Source: Halorubrum cibi
Lineage (GTDB): Archaea; Halobacteriota; Halobacteria; Halobacteriales; Haloferacaceae
Assembly (NCBI RefSeq): GCF_900182635.1
Contig: NZ_FXTD01000001.1
Span: 124,001 to 188,000, forward strand
Direction: 5' to 3'
Length of the DNA stretch: 64,000 nucleotides
The first letter of the stretch is position 1. Each line of letters begins with the position of its first letter. The position numbers were made by a program, and so were the translations under genes. Shown one piece after another: positions 9,136-17,522 of this stretch. The notes below the pieces were generated by a model. It did not search any database, was not told where the DNA came from, and saw only the letters and a program-made list of their open reading frames with translations.

Positions 9136-10266
9136 TCAAATATTGGCGATGAACATCTGAATCGCCTTGGGAAGCACGATGCTGAGCAACAGCTGTGACC
9201 AGATACTGAAGGTCGCTGGGTACTCTCTGGTTTCGCTCACGAGGCTCATTCGATGTTGAATGTCGTCGATGATATCCCGGTTGTCTCGTGGGACGGAATA
9301 CGTCGCGACGTCCCATGGATCCTCTGTGTGCTGTCGTCTGGCTTGCTCCAATCGGTGAAGCTCACGTCGCTTCTCTCGGTGCATGAAGCGATGGAGGATG
9401 AAGACACCAAACGCGATCGTTGCGATCGTTCCGACCCACGCTAGCGTGAAAAACAGGTTCGTCGCCGCAGTGATCTCGACCGTCGGATCCGAGAGGATCG
9501 GCTCATAGATCACGAGCGCGAGGGCGATCAGACCGGCGGCCAGGTAATAGTACGCGTGTTTGATCAGTTCACCGAGCGGTCGGAGTCCACCCAAGCGTTC
9601 GGGATCGAGAAAGTGTATTCCCACGTCTGAGCGCCAGAGACGCCATGGTGCGAGCAGGACCACAGAGACGTATACGGCGAGAAACTGAGCGGCGATACTC
9701 AACCAGATCGGGTTGGCGACCGTGAATCCGAGAAATCCCGAAAGACCGTAGTCTCGATACACGGCAACCGGTCCGCCGAGCGAGAGAACTCGAATGTACG
9801 TCACGGCGACCGTCACGAGAAACAACCCCCACGGGAGCCAGTTCGGAACGATCTGAATCAGTCGTTCGGGATCGCTCGCTCGCTCCGAGACGTCCATCTC
9901 CCACATCACCTGGTGATAGCGCTGGCGCAGTGCGTGTGAACCGTACACCGCGTACAGTAACCCGATCGGTTGGAGAAGGAAAAACGGGTTCTCGAGGACG
10001 TGTGCGGTTCCCGTAGTCAGGTACGTTCTTCCCTGTAACGAGACTTCGACGGTGAGAATCATCACGACGGCGTACAGATACGACGGTCGTATCTCTCCCG
10101 GGAGCCGTTCGGACAGCCAGCCGAACCCGATCTTCCGTGCTACTCCGTCTAACCATAAGTCGTCGGTGAACTCGACGGAGAGTTCGGCGTCATCGACGAC
10201 TCCGATCCCGGGATCACCCCCGCCGCCATCGAGTGCGTCGGGAGTTGAGCTTTCGCCGTCAATCAT
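9136..10266 (-). CDS. Six-TM membrane protein of unknown function
   Basis: About 376 residues. After an acidic, Gly-rich N-terminus (about 55 residues) there are roughly six hydrophobic spans: around SYLYAVVMILTVEVS, VLENPFFLLQPIGLLYAVYG, WGLFLVTVAVTYIRVLSL, LSIAAQFLAVYVSVVLL, YYYLAAGLIALALVIY and LFFTLAWVGTIATIAFGVFI. A basic cytoplasmic segment (HRFMHREKRRELHRLEQARR) and a last hydrophobic helix at the C-terminus follow. I do not recognise the family. The start could be the ATG at 10266 or one at 10290; a perfect palindrome overlaps the first. It stands alone in a lower-GC region. Confidence 0.6.
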   Translation of the reverse strand: MIDGESSTPDALDGGGGDPGIGVVDDAELSVEFTDDLWLDGVARKIGFGWLSERLPGEIRPSYLYAVVMILTVEVSLQGRTYLTTGTAHVLENPFFLLQPIGLLYAVYGSHALRQRYHQVMWEMDVSERASDPERLIQIVPNWLPWGLFLVTVAVTYIRVLSLGGPVAVYRDYGLSGFLGFTVANPIWLSIAAQFLAVYVSVVLLAPWRLWRSDVGIHFLDPERLGGLRPLGELIKHAYYYLAAGLIALALVIYEPILSDPTVEITAATNLFFTLAWVGTIATIAFGVFILHRFMHREKRRELHRLEQARRQHTEDPWDVATYSVPRDNRDIIDDIQHRMSLVSETREYPATFSIWSQLLLSIVLPKAIQMFIANI

Positions 10267-10278
10267 ACTGCCAGTATG
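10264..10278. promoter_or_regulatory. 15-bp perfect palindrome over the membrane-protein start codon
   Basis: CATACTG-C-CAGTATG: 7-bp perfect arms around one base. The minus-strand ATG at 10264-10266 is part of the palindrome, and another in-frame ATG lies 24 bp upstream. This looks like an operator or a translation-control site. I do not know the cognate factor. Confidence 0.45.
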
Positions 10279-10344
10279 AAAACGAAACATGAAAAATCCG
10301 GATCAACGCGGAATCGGATCGGCACACACCGACCGAACTCGCCC

Positions 10345-11280
10345 TCACTCCACGATCTCGTCGATCAGCTGTCGCGCCGCGCGGCGGACCGCCTCGTCGC
10401 TCTCGATGGAGGGCTCCCAGCCGAGTGCGGCGAGGCGCTCGATCGACAGCCGCATCTTCGGCACGTCGCCGGTCCAGCCGCGGTCGCCGCCGGTGTAAGC
10501 GTACTCCGGGTCCACGCCGAGTTCCTCGCTCACGATGTCGGCGATCTCGGTGACCGAGGTCGTCGTCCGCGTCCCGAGGTTGTACACGTTGAGATCGTCG
10601 TCTGCGTGCTCGACGACGTGGCGGATCGCGTCGACGCAGTCGGTGACGTACATGTACGACTTCTCCTGGCGGCCGTCCCCGAGGATCTCGAGCTCCGTCG
10701 GGTCCTCCTCGAGCTTCTCGATGAAGTCGGGGATCACGTTGCCACGCTGGTGGGGACCGACGATGTTCGCGAACCGGAACACCCACGACCTGACTCCGTA
10801 GGAGTGCGCGTACGTCGATATCAACGCCTCGTCCGCCAGCTTCGAGGAGCCGTAGATGGAGATCGGTTCCATCGGCGCGTGGTCTTCCGGGGTCGGACGG
10901 GGCGCCTCCCCGTAGACGGTCGAGGAGGAGGTGAACGCGAAACGGTCGACGCCGACCTCGCGCACGCGCTCTAAGACGTTGTACGTCATCTCGGTGTTCG
11001 CCTCGAACAGCTCGCGGTCGTCCTCGTAGTTCGTGTCCGTGTACGCGGCGAAGTGGAAGACCACGTCGAGGTCGGCGGTGACGATCCCGGCGACGTCGTC
11101 GGGATCGGTCACGTCCGCCTCGACGAACTCGGCCCCCTCGGGGACGCGGTCGCGCTCACCCTTCGAGAGGTCGTCGGCCACTCGAACGGTCGCGCCCGCC
11201 TCGAGGAGACGGGCCGCGAGGTGGCTCCCGACCAGCCCCGCTCCGCCCGTGACCAGCACGCGTGAATCGGCGAGATCCAT
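10345..11280 (-). CDS. NAD-dependent nucleotide-sugar epimerase/dehydratase (SDR family)
   Basis: A 311-residue extended short-chain dehydrogenase of the GalE/UDP-glucose 4-epimerase group. It has the N-terminal Rossmann motif VTGGAGLVGSHL and the acidic turn VADDLSKGE that recognises NAD. The catalytic triad lies in FTSSSTVYG and the YGSSK active-site motif, with FRFANIVGPHQRGNVIPDF in the substrate lobe. It probably interconverts UDP- or dTDP-sugars in the cytoplasm for surface glycan synthesis. The exact substrate is not readable. MDLADSRVLVTGG was taken as start since the Rossmann strand begins there; the longer open frame upstream is not protein-like. Confidence 0.85.
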   Translation of the reverse strand: MDLADSRVLVTGGAGLVGSHLAARLLEAGATVRVADDLSKGERDRVPEGAEFVEADVTDPDDVAGIVTADLDVVFHFAAYTDTNYEDDRELFEANTEMTYNVLERVREVGVDRFAFTSSSTVYGEAPRPTPEDHAPMEPISIYGSSKLADEALISTYAHSYGVRSWVFRFANIVGPHQRGNVIPDFIEKLEEDPTELEILGDGRQEKSYMYVTDCVDAIRHVVEHADDDLNVYNLGTRTTTSVTEIADIVSEELGVDPEYAYTGGDRGWTGDVPKMRLSIERLAALGWEPSIESDEAVRRAARQLIDEIVE

Positions 11281-11390
11281 ACGAATCCGTGGTGGGTGTG
11301 GGGTAAGTACGTGTGGGATTCGGACGGGCGGGCGGTTCGGAGCGTTCTCTGCGGGCACCCGGGGATCGGAACTCCGGCTGACTTCCGAAG

Positions 11391-11990
11391 TCAGAACCCC
11401 CAGCGGATACCGGACATCGTCCCGAGGATGGCGATCATCAAGAGGAGTTCGACCATGCTCAACATGCCGTACTTCTCGTTCAGTTCGGCGAGCCGCTCGT
11501 GGTCGGTGTCGTCGGCCGCGATCTCGTCGAACATCCCGGAGGTGAACGCGTGGAGGGGGCCGAACCCGAGCACGAGCAGCGCGGCCGCGAGCACGAGCGC
11601 CGCCCACAGCGACGGCGAGGGGGAGGAGAGAAGTCCCATCATCGAGGCGAGCCCGATCCCGGAGCCGACGACGCCGAGCGAGATCGGTTCCATGAGGAGG
11701 TTCATCCGCGGGACGAACCCCGACGCGAACTCGACGTTCGCCTCCTCCGAGAGCGACCCCATCACGGGGCCTAACACGACCGCGCCGAGCACCGCGGTGC
11801 CGAACCAGAACGCGCCCAAGAAGAGGTGGACGGTGAACATCGCCCGGACGTCGCCGGAGAGGTAGCCGACGACGGGCAAGAGGAGGGGAACCGCGATCGC
11901 GCCGACCGCGAACGGTCGGCTCGCGGCGTCGGCCATCAGGCGGTACCGTTCACGACGGGTCGAAGGTCTGTGTGCGTCGGCGAGTGACAT
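11391..11990 (-). CDS. Small integral membrane protein, unknown function
   Basis: A 199-residue protein with about five transmembrane helices: PFAVGAIAVPLLLPVVGYL, FTVHLFLGAFWFGTAVLGAVV, ISLGVVGSGIGLASMMGLL, LWAALVLAAALLVLGFGP and MLSMVELLLMIAILGTM. It has a short soluble N-terminus and a Glu/Asp-rich loop before the last helix. The overall pattern resembles small copper-resistance or cytochrome-like membrane proteins, but I see no heme or metal motif strong enough to claim this. The start MSLADAHR is preferred; an ATG further upstream near 12036 is possible. It lies upstream of the epimerase gene on the same strand, 110 bp away. Confidence 0.6.
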   Translation of the reverse strand: MSLADAHRPSTRRERYRLMADAASRPFAVGAIAVPLLLPVVGYLSGDVRAMFTVHLFLGAFWFGTAVLGAVVLGPVMGSLSEEANVEFASGFVPRMNLLMEPISLGVVGSGIGLASMMGLLSSPSPSLWAALVLAAALLVLGFGPLHAFTSGMFDEIAADDTDHERLAELNEKYGMLSMVELLLMIAILGTMSGIRWGF

Positions 11991-12181
11991 GTCGGATCGC
12001 TCAGTGACGGATCGACCGTGTGGTATCGGATCCATAAGTGGTTTGGTTGGCACAAATACATGTGTGTGGGTTCGTCGAGATCGGATCCTTCCGGCGGGCT
12101 TTCGCGTGAAACAGCCGTTATATTTCGAATGCGTATTGTTCACCGAAACTCTACGGTGGTCATCGGAACTACTGGCTCTTC

Positions 12182-12763
12182 TCAGGGGGCGTGATAATCG
12201 ACGGTGATCTCAGTCGGTCGGTCGGCACCGTTCAGATGCCAGAGAGTGAACGAATAGTCGTAATGATACTCAGGGGTGTCCGGGTCTGGCGGGAACGCTT
12301 GGTATGAGGTTACGTCGTATCGGAGTTGCCCGTTTCGGTAGACTGAGCGGTCGGTGAAGTCATCGACGACATCTTCGACGACATTCTCGGTTTCTTCGCT
12401 ATAGTCCACGAGGGCGTCACCAGTTGGAAGGACGCCGACAATGACCGACATAAACTGCGTGTCCGGCTCAAACGTGCGGAACTCCGCTCCGGGGCCGCTG
12501 TCACCCTCTGCTGGGGTGAGTTCTCCCCAGTCGATGAGTTTGCGCGCGGCATCCGGATGCCCGAGTATTATTCCCCAGGCCGCGGGGACACCCTCCTCGG
12601 GTGTTGGTTGGTCATCAATAACCGCATCATAGGCAGTCGTTCCAAGCGATGAATTAACCTGTGGCTGAGCGTCGAATCCCACGGCGCTACAACCAGCAAG
12701 GCCAGTGAGGGCTGCTACACTGGAGAGGTGGAGGGTCTTCCGTCGTGACCATTCAGGGGCCAT
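12182..12763 (-). CDS. Tat-exported lipoprotein, unknown function
   Basis: A 193-residue protein with a twin-arginine signal (WSRRKTLHLSS) followed by the lipobox LAGC near residue 24. It is thus exported folded and lipid-anchored on the outer face of the membrane. The mature part is acidic with no motif I know; it has a Tyr-rich C-terminal YHYDYSFTLWHL strand. The ATG at 12763 was chosen because a TTATAAC box lies about 27 nt upstream; a GTG two codons earlier is also in frame. It belongs to a lower-GC pair with the next lipoprotein. Confidence 0.7.
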   Translation of the reverse strand: MAPEWSRRKTLHLSSVAALTGLAGCSAVGFDAQPQVNSSLGTTAYDAVIDDQPTPEEGVPAAWGIILGHPDAARKLIDWGELTPAEGDSGPGAEFRTFEPDTQFMSVIVGVLPTGDALVDYSEETENVVEDVVDDFTDRSVYRNGQLRYDVTSYQAFPPDPDTPEYHYDYSFTLWHLNGADRPTEITVDYHAP

Positions 12764-12875
12764 ACGCACAGGTGACTATACCGGCTGTTATAACCGGCGC
12801 ATTAAACTCAAAATGCCGTATTGATGCTTCAAAGGCAGGAGAATTCACTAGATCCCTTGTCTGTACTGAACTGAT

Positions 12876-13298
12876 TCATGTCCCGCTTGTCGCAGTCCAG
12901 GTTGCGCTCGCTTCGACAGCAGTCTCGAAAGTGAGGTGAGCTACTTCTGGCGGATAATCCTCACCACCGCCTGCGGGGAGAAACTGGAAACTGATTTGTT
13001 CGCCAGTCTCTCCGAGCAGAGCTTCTAGAGTCACGATCTCACCCGATTCGGCGGTGACAAATTCACGACGGACAACCGTTTCACCGCCAGCGACTTCGGT
13101 GTCAACTTCGGCATCAAACTGCTCTAATTTAGTGTTTACCGAGACTCTCACAGGTCTGTCACCGGTATTTTCAATAACTAATGTCCCACCCGGATACTCA
13201 GGGGCCGTATTACCGCCTGGGAGCATTTTCGCACACCCTGCGAGTGATAGCATACCAGAGCAAGTTCCAATCCTCCGGAGAATTCGCCTTCGCTGCAT
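12876..13298 (-). CDS. Small Tat lipoprotein, unknown function
   Basis: A 140-residue protein with an RRRILRR twin-arginine start and lipobox LAGC at about residue 22. The mature part is an all-beta sequence (GGTLVIENTGDRPVRVSVNT, then a VAGGETVVRREF turn) that looks like an immunoglobulin-like or DUF-type fold seen in haloarchaeal lipoproteins. There are no catalytic residues. A TATA-like ATATTTTGC lies about 27 nt upstream of the ATG. It lies upstream of the other lipoprotein on the same strand with a 112-bp gap; the two may be separately transcribed. Confidence 0.7.
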   Translation of the reverse strand: MQRRRILRRIGTCSGMLSLAGCAKMLPGGNTAPEYPGGTLVIENTGDRPVRVSVNTKLEQFDAEVDTEVAGGETVVRREFVTAESGEIVTLEALLGETGEQISFQFLPAGGGEDYPPEVAHLTFETAVEASATWTATSGT

Positions 13299-13450
13299 AC
13301 CTACACACTCAACCCATCAGCAAAATATCTGGTCATAAGTCAAGAATTCCTCTCGGATTCTCTGTACTGAACAGTTCTTCGACTATGTTGACCGGTGAGG
13401 GTCGAGCGGGTCATCGACGGAGGGCGAGACCGCGGTAGAGGGCGGTGAGA

Positions 13451-13467
13451 CGCGAGTTCGACTCGCG
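13451..13467. repeat. Hairpin at the 3' end of the ABC permease gene
   Basis: CGCGAG-TTCGA-CTCGCG, a 6-bp perfect stem with 5-nt loop, just past the permease stop. It may mark the transcript end. At first sight it resembles a tRNA T-arm, but the loop is too short and no tRNA body is present. Confidence 0.35.
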
Positions 13468-13472
13468 CCGCC

Positions 13473-15080
13473 TCAGATCCCCTCTTCGCCCTCCTGTGCG
13501 AGGATGACCACCATCGAGAGCCCGGAGATGACGAGCAGGATGAGCGTCGGGACGACGGCGTACTGGTAGAGCGCGGTCTCCTGGGCGCGCCAGATCTGCG
13601 TGACGATCGTGTCGAACCCGGAGGGGCGGAGCACGAGGGTGACGGGCAGCTCCTTCATCGTCGTGAGGAACACGAGGGCCGCGCCGGCGACGATCCCCGA
13701 TCGCGTGAGCGGGAGCGTCACGCGCCTGAACGCGCCGGTCGGCGACTCCCCGAGCGTGCGACCCGCCTCGACGAGCCGCCGGTCGACCTGAAGGATCGAC
13801 GTCCGGGTCGACCCGACCGCCTGCGGGAGGAATCGAACGACATACGCGAACACGAGGAGGGGGAGCGTCTGGTAGAGCCACGGCACGTAGCCGGAGCCGA
13901 AGTAGACCAACGCGAGTGCCAACACGATCCCCGGAACCGCGAACCCGACGTACGTCGCCCGCTCGAAGACGGTCGCGAGCGGCGAGTCGTGGTTCGCGGC
14001 GAAGTACGCGACGGGGATCGCCGCGAGCGCGGCGACGACGGCCGCCGCCGCGGAGACCGACACCGAGTTGAGCACCTGTACCGGCTCGAACGCCATCGAG
14101 GGGCGCCGACCCGCCTCCGACCGGACCAGCCACAGCCCGAGGATCCACAGGGGCACGATCAGCGCGAACCCGGAGACGCCCGCCGGAAGCAGCGTCGCCG
14201 GCCAGCGCAGCCTGCCGAGCGACACGCGGTCGTTCGTCCGCCCCGCGTCGTCGCCGGTCGCGTTCCGGTCCGATCGGACGGCCCACTCCAGCGCGAGCAC
14301 GAGGAGCACGACGACGAGGAGCTGCAAGGAGAGCAGCGCGGCGTAGTCGCGGCCGAACGCGTTGTACTCGACGTAGATCTGGCGGGTGAACACTGGCAGC
14401 CGCATGATGGAGGGCGTTCCGAAGTCGGAGACGGCGTACAGCGCCGCGAGCAGCGATCCGGCGGCGATCGCCGGCCGGATCGTCGGGAGCGTCACCCGGC
14501 GGAACGCCGCGAGCCGGCCGTGGTTCAGCGTGCGCGCGGCCTCCAAGAGGGTCGTGTCGAACGACAGCAGCGCGGCCCGCGTCGTCAGGTAGACGTACGG
14601 GTACGTGTACAGCGCGATGACGAGGATCGAGCCGGAGAGCCCGGTGATCTCGGGCACGCGCGCGACACCCAGCGGCGCGAGCACCTCGTGGAACTCGCCT
14701 TGCGGGCCGAACGCGGAGACGAACGAGAAGGCGCCGACGTAGCTCGGCACGACGAGGGGGAGCGCGACGGCGACCGACCAGAACCGCCGGAACGGGAGGT
14801 CCGTCCGCGTGGTGAGGTACGCGAGCGGGACGCCGACCGCGATCGAGAGGGCGGTGACGCCGGCCATCAACAGCAGGCTGTTGACGAGCACCTCGGCGGT
14901 GGCCGCACTGAACAGCAAGTCGGTCGCGCGCTCCCGCTCGACCGCGGCCGCCTCGATGACGAGCCACGCCAGCGGGAACACGAGCGTCGCGGCGATCGCC
15001 GCACACAGCAGCGTCAGGCCGAGCGGGAGTCGGTCCTCCCCGTCGGTCAGGTGGTCGCGGATCCGGTGTCGCAGGGTCAT
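13473..15080 (-). CDS. Iron(III)-type ABC transporter permease (double domain)
   Basis: A 535-residue inner-membrane permease built of two tandem BPD_transp_1 domains (about residues 60-260 and 310-520), roughly 12 TM helices, as in FbpB/SfuB/FutB. Each half carries an EAA-type loop, e.g. LLEAARTLNHGRLAAFRRVTLPTIRPA and LVEAGRTLGESPTGAFRRVTLPL, where the ATPase docks. The probable partner is the ferric-binding lipoprotein at 20.9-22.1 kb. No ATPase gene is in the cluster. MTLRHRIRDH was taken as start; the frame stays open upstream to 15185 through the regulatory region. It is divergent from the gluconate-dehydrogenase-like genes, which start behind a DtxR-type operator. Confidence 0.88.
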   Translation of the reverse strand: MTLRHRIRDHLTDGEDRLPLGLTLLCAAIAATLVFPLAWLVIEAAAVERERATDLLFSAATAEVLVNSLLLMAGVTALSIAVGVPLAYLTTRTDLPFRRFWSVAVALPLVVPSYVGAFSFVSAFGPQGEFHEVLAPLGVARVPEITGLSGSILVIALYTYPYVYLTTRAALLSFDTTLLEAARTLNHGRLAAFRRVTLPTIRPAIAAGSLLAALYAVSDFGTPSIMRLPVFTRQIYVEYNAFGRDYAALLSLQLLVVVLLVLALEWAVRSDRNATGDDAGRTNDRVSLGRLRWPATLLPAGVSGFALIVPLWILGLWLVRSEAGRRPSMAFEPVQVLNSVSVSAAAAVVAALAAIPVAYFAANHDSPLATVFERATYVGFAVPGIVLALALVYFGSGYVPWLYQTLPLLVFAYVVRFLPQAVGSTRTSILQVDRRLVEAGRTLGESPTGAFRRVTLPLTRSGIVAGAALVFLTTMKELPVTLVLRPSGFDTIVTQIWRAQETALYQYAVVPTLILLVISGLSMVVILAQEGEEGI

Positions 15081-15164
15081 GGTGCGGGAAGCGGAGTCGT
15101 TGCCTCCAAGCGAGGGCGCGCCCGGCGTTAGGGGTTCCGATCGTCCGGCGGACGCGCTCCGACG

Positions 15165-15190
15165 GATATAAGGATTTAGGGCCACCTAAA
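15165..15190. promoter_or_regulatory. TATA box and DtxR-type operator 1
   Basis: The palindrome TTTAGG-GCCA-CCTAAA lies at 15175-15190, 7 bp before the ATG at 15198. A TATATAAGG-like box is at about 15166-15173, some 30 nt before that ATG, so a repressor bound here would cover the transcription start of a leaderless mRNA. The reverse strand also reads CCTTATATCC, so the site could serve the divergent permease too. It is one of five copies between 15 and 24.5 kb. Confidence 0.8.
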
Positions 15191-15197
15191 ATCTTCC

Positions 15198-15764
15198 ATG
15201 GAACTGACGCGACGCGACGCGGCGGCCGCGCTGGCCGCGGTAGGCGCGACGGGCGGCGTCGCGCTCGGCGTCCGTCGAGCGGGCGACGGGAGCGCGAGCG
15301 GCGCGGACGGGGCCGTCGGCGACGGAGAAAGCGGCGAGGAACTCCCCGACGACGGGGCGGTCCGCGAGGCGATGGCCGCGATCGCGACGACGGTCTACCC
15401 GGAGGCGGTCTCGGGCGTCGACGCGTTCGTCGACGGCTTCCTCGACGGTCGACTCGACGGCTCGGCACACGGCGAGGGGATCCGCGCGGCGGTCGCCGAG
15501 CTCGAGTCGACGGCGCGGTCGTGGTACGACGCCCCCGTCGCCGAGCTCTCGGTGGCGGACCGCGACGAACTGCTACGCGGACTCGGCGCGGACACCGCCG
15601 AGGAGAACCCGCACGGCACGACCGCGGAGCGGGTGCGGTACTACGTCGTCAACGAGCTCCTGCTCGCGCTGTACGCCTCGCCGACCGGCGGCGAGTTGGT
15701 CGGGATCGAGAACCCGCAGGGGTACGCCGGCGGGGCCGAAAGCTACGCGCGGGGGCCACCGTGA
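15198..15764 (+). CDS. Gluconate 2-dehydrogenase subunit 3-like protein, Tat signal
   Basis: A 188-residue protein that begins MELTRRDAAAALAAVGATGG, a Tat signal. After an acidic spacer comes a helical domain (about 55-180; REAMAAIATTVYPEAVSGVDAFVDGFL) typical of the small gamma subunit of membrane gluconate/sorbitol dehydrogenases. That subunit carries the signal and brings the FAD subunit across the membrane. It is translationally coupled to the next gene (GTGA overlap). No cytochrome c subunit is present, so the electron acceptor is unclear. It lies directly behind operator 1. Confidence 0.8.
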   Translation: MELTRRDAAAALAAVGATGGVALGVRRAGDGSASGADGAVGDGESGEELPDDGAVREAMAAIATTVYPEAVSGVDAFVDGFLDGRLDGSAHGEGIRAAVAELESTARSWYDAPVAELSVADRDELLRGLGADTAEENPHGTTAERVRYYVVNELLLALYASPTGGELVGIENPQGYAGGAESYARGPP

Positions 15765-17425
15765 GCGGCGCCGAAAGCGTTGGAGACGGTCGATCGGACG
15801 CCGGAGGTGGGTCGCGAGGCGACGGCGTCGACCGCACGCCGGTCCCGGACGCGGACGTCTGTGTCGTCGGCGCGGGGCCGGCGGGAGCGCTCGTCGCGGA
15901 TCGACTGGCGGGCGAGCACGAGGTCGTGGTGCTCGACGCCGGGCCGCGCTTCGACCCCGACGAACGACTCGCCAGACAGGAGCGGGCGATCCGTCCCTTC
16001 TACGACCGCCCGGACGTGTGGGGAGTCGGCGGCGACCGCGACGCTCACGAGAACGCGGGCGAGCGGGCGTACCCCCTGAACCACGCCCGCGTGAAGGGGG
16101 TCGGCGGGTCGACGCTCCACTGGCAGGGGATGGTGATGCGCCTCCACGAGGACGACTTCAACTCCGGGACGGTCCGTGGCGTCGGCCCGGACTGGCCCAT
16201 CGACTACGACGACCTGCGTCCCTACTACGCCGAGGCCGAGCGCGAGCTGGGCGTCGCGGGCGGGAGCGGCGTCGACAACCCCTACGCGCCGCCCCGTGAG
16301 GAGCCGCACCCGATGTCAGCCTTCGAGCCCTCCTACAGCGACTCGCTTTTCGCCGAGGCCTGCGAGTCGCTCGGGATCGACATACACTCGGTGCCGAACG
16401 CGCGCAACTCCGAGCCGTACGACGGCCGGTCGCCCTGCGTCGGCTACGGCACCTGCCAGCCCGTCTGTCCCTCGGGGGCCAAATACGACGCGACCGTCCA
16501 CGTCGAGCGCGCCGAAGAGCAGGGCGCGACCGTGATCGACCGCGCGAACGTCGGGACGCTCGAGCACGACGACGAGGACAGGGTGACGGCGGCCGTGTAC
16601 GCGACCCCGGACGGCGAGGAGCACCGACAGGAGGCCGACGCCTTCGTCGTCGCCGCCGGCGGCGTGGAGACGCCGCGGCTCTTCCTTTTATCCGCCTCCG
16701 AGCGCTACCCGGACGGCCTCGCGAACGGGAGCGGCCACGTCGGGGAGTTCTTCATGGACCACCTGTTCACGGGCGCGGGCGGCACGCTCGACGAGCCGAC
16801 CCGACAGAACCACGTCGGATTCTACACGAGCGCGTGCGACCAGTTCTACGACGAGGCCGACGAGAGCCGAGCCCCGTTCAAACTGGAGTTCTTCAACTAC
16901 GCCGGCCCCTCGCCGGTCGAGATGGCGCTGTCGGGTGAGGACTGGGGCGATCCGCTTTTAGAGCGCCTCTGCGACGGCTACGGGAATCACGTCGCGATGG
17001 GTGGACTGGTCGAACAGGCCCCGCAGGCGGACAGCAGGGTGACGCTCGCGGAGGACCACACCGACGACCACGGCAACCCGGTCCCCCGGATCGAGTGGTC
17101 CGTGGACGACCGCGCGCTCGACACGATCGAGCGCACGAACGAGATACAGGTCGAAATTCTGGAGGAGCTCGGCGCGGACGTGGAGTGGGTCGCCGGCCCG
17201 GACGCGACCGGCCCCGCCTACCACCACATGGGGACGACGCGGATGAGCGACGACCCCGATCGCGGCGTCGTCGACGCCGACTGCCGGGCACACGACCTGG
17301 AGAACTGCTGGATCGCCTCCAGTTCCGTCTTCCCCACGAGCGGGGCCATGAACCCCACGCTCACCATCGCCGCACTCGCGCTCCGGGTCGCCGACGACGT
17401 AGACGCGCGGCTCGCGGGAACGTGA
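15761..17425 (+). CDS. GMC-family FAD oxidoreductase (gluconate/polyol dehydrogenase large subunit type)
   Basis: A 554-residue flavoprotein of the glucose-methanol-choline family. The ADP-binding motif VVGAGPAGALVADRL is near residue 33. GVGGSTLHWQGMV, near 110, marks the FAD pyrophosphate region. A Cys-containing segment CVGYGTCQPVCPSGAKYDA (near 225) is typical of the gluconate-dehydrogenase branch. The C-terminal HHMGTTRM and SGAMNPTLTI blocks carry the catalytic base and close the FAD domain. It has no signal of its own and probably rides on the Tat subunit encoded just before. The GTG start overlaps the previous stop (GTGA). The sugar or sugar-acid substrate is not known. Confidence 0.87.
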   Translation: MSGAESVGDGRSDAGGGSRGDGVDRTPVPDADVCVVGAGPAGALVADRLAGEHEVVVLDAGPRFDPDERLARQERAIRPFYDRPDVWGVGGDRDAHENAGERAYPLNHARVKGVGGSTLHWQGMVMRLHEDDFNSGTVRGVGPDWPIDYDDLRPYYAEAERELGVAGGSGVDNPYAPPREEPHPMSAFEPSYSDSLFAEACESLGIDIHSVPNARNSEPYDGRSPCVGYGTCQPVCPSGAKYDATVHVERAEEQGATVIDRANVGTLEHDDEDRVTAAVYATPDGEEHRQEADAFVVAAGGVETPRLFLLSASERYPDGLANGSGHVGEFFMDHLFTGAGGTLDEPTRQNHVGFYTSACDQFYDEADESRAPFKLEFFNYAGPSPVEMALSGEDWGDPLLERLCDGYGNHVAMGGLVEQAPQADSRVTLAEDHTDDHGNPVPRIEWSVDDRALDTIERTNEIQVEILEELGADVEWVAGPDATGPAYHHMGTTRMSDDPDRGVVDADCRAHDLENCWIASSSVFPTSGAMNPTLTIAALALRVADDVDARLAGT

Positions 17426-17472
17426 AACCGAACGAACGCGCGTTTCACTGGCGTATGACCTGATTCACAGAT

Positions 17473-17492
17473 TTTTTAGGCAAACCTAAAAA
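17473..17492. promoter_or_regulatory. DtxR-type operator 2
   Basis: TTTTTAGG-CAAA-CCTAAAAA, an inverted repeat with 8-bp arms. It ends 9 bp before an in-frame GTG (17502) and 30 bp before the ATG (17523) of the glycosyltransferase. The T-rich left arm may double as the TATA element. Confidence 0.8.
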
Positions 17493-17522
17493 TTCAAGTG
17501 CGTGTGGATCGAGTTGCGGGTA

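Noticed and set aside
7208-13298. An integrated virus or plasmid
   Set aside because: The segment is lower in GC and carries accessory genes, but there is no integrase, capsid, replication gene or flanking repeat.
13441-13480. A tRNA-like T-arm (CGCGAG-TTCGA-CTCGCG)
   Set aside because: The loop has 5 instead of 7 nt and no acceptor, D or anticodon arm can be drawn around it; kept only as a hairpin.
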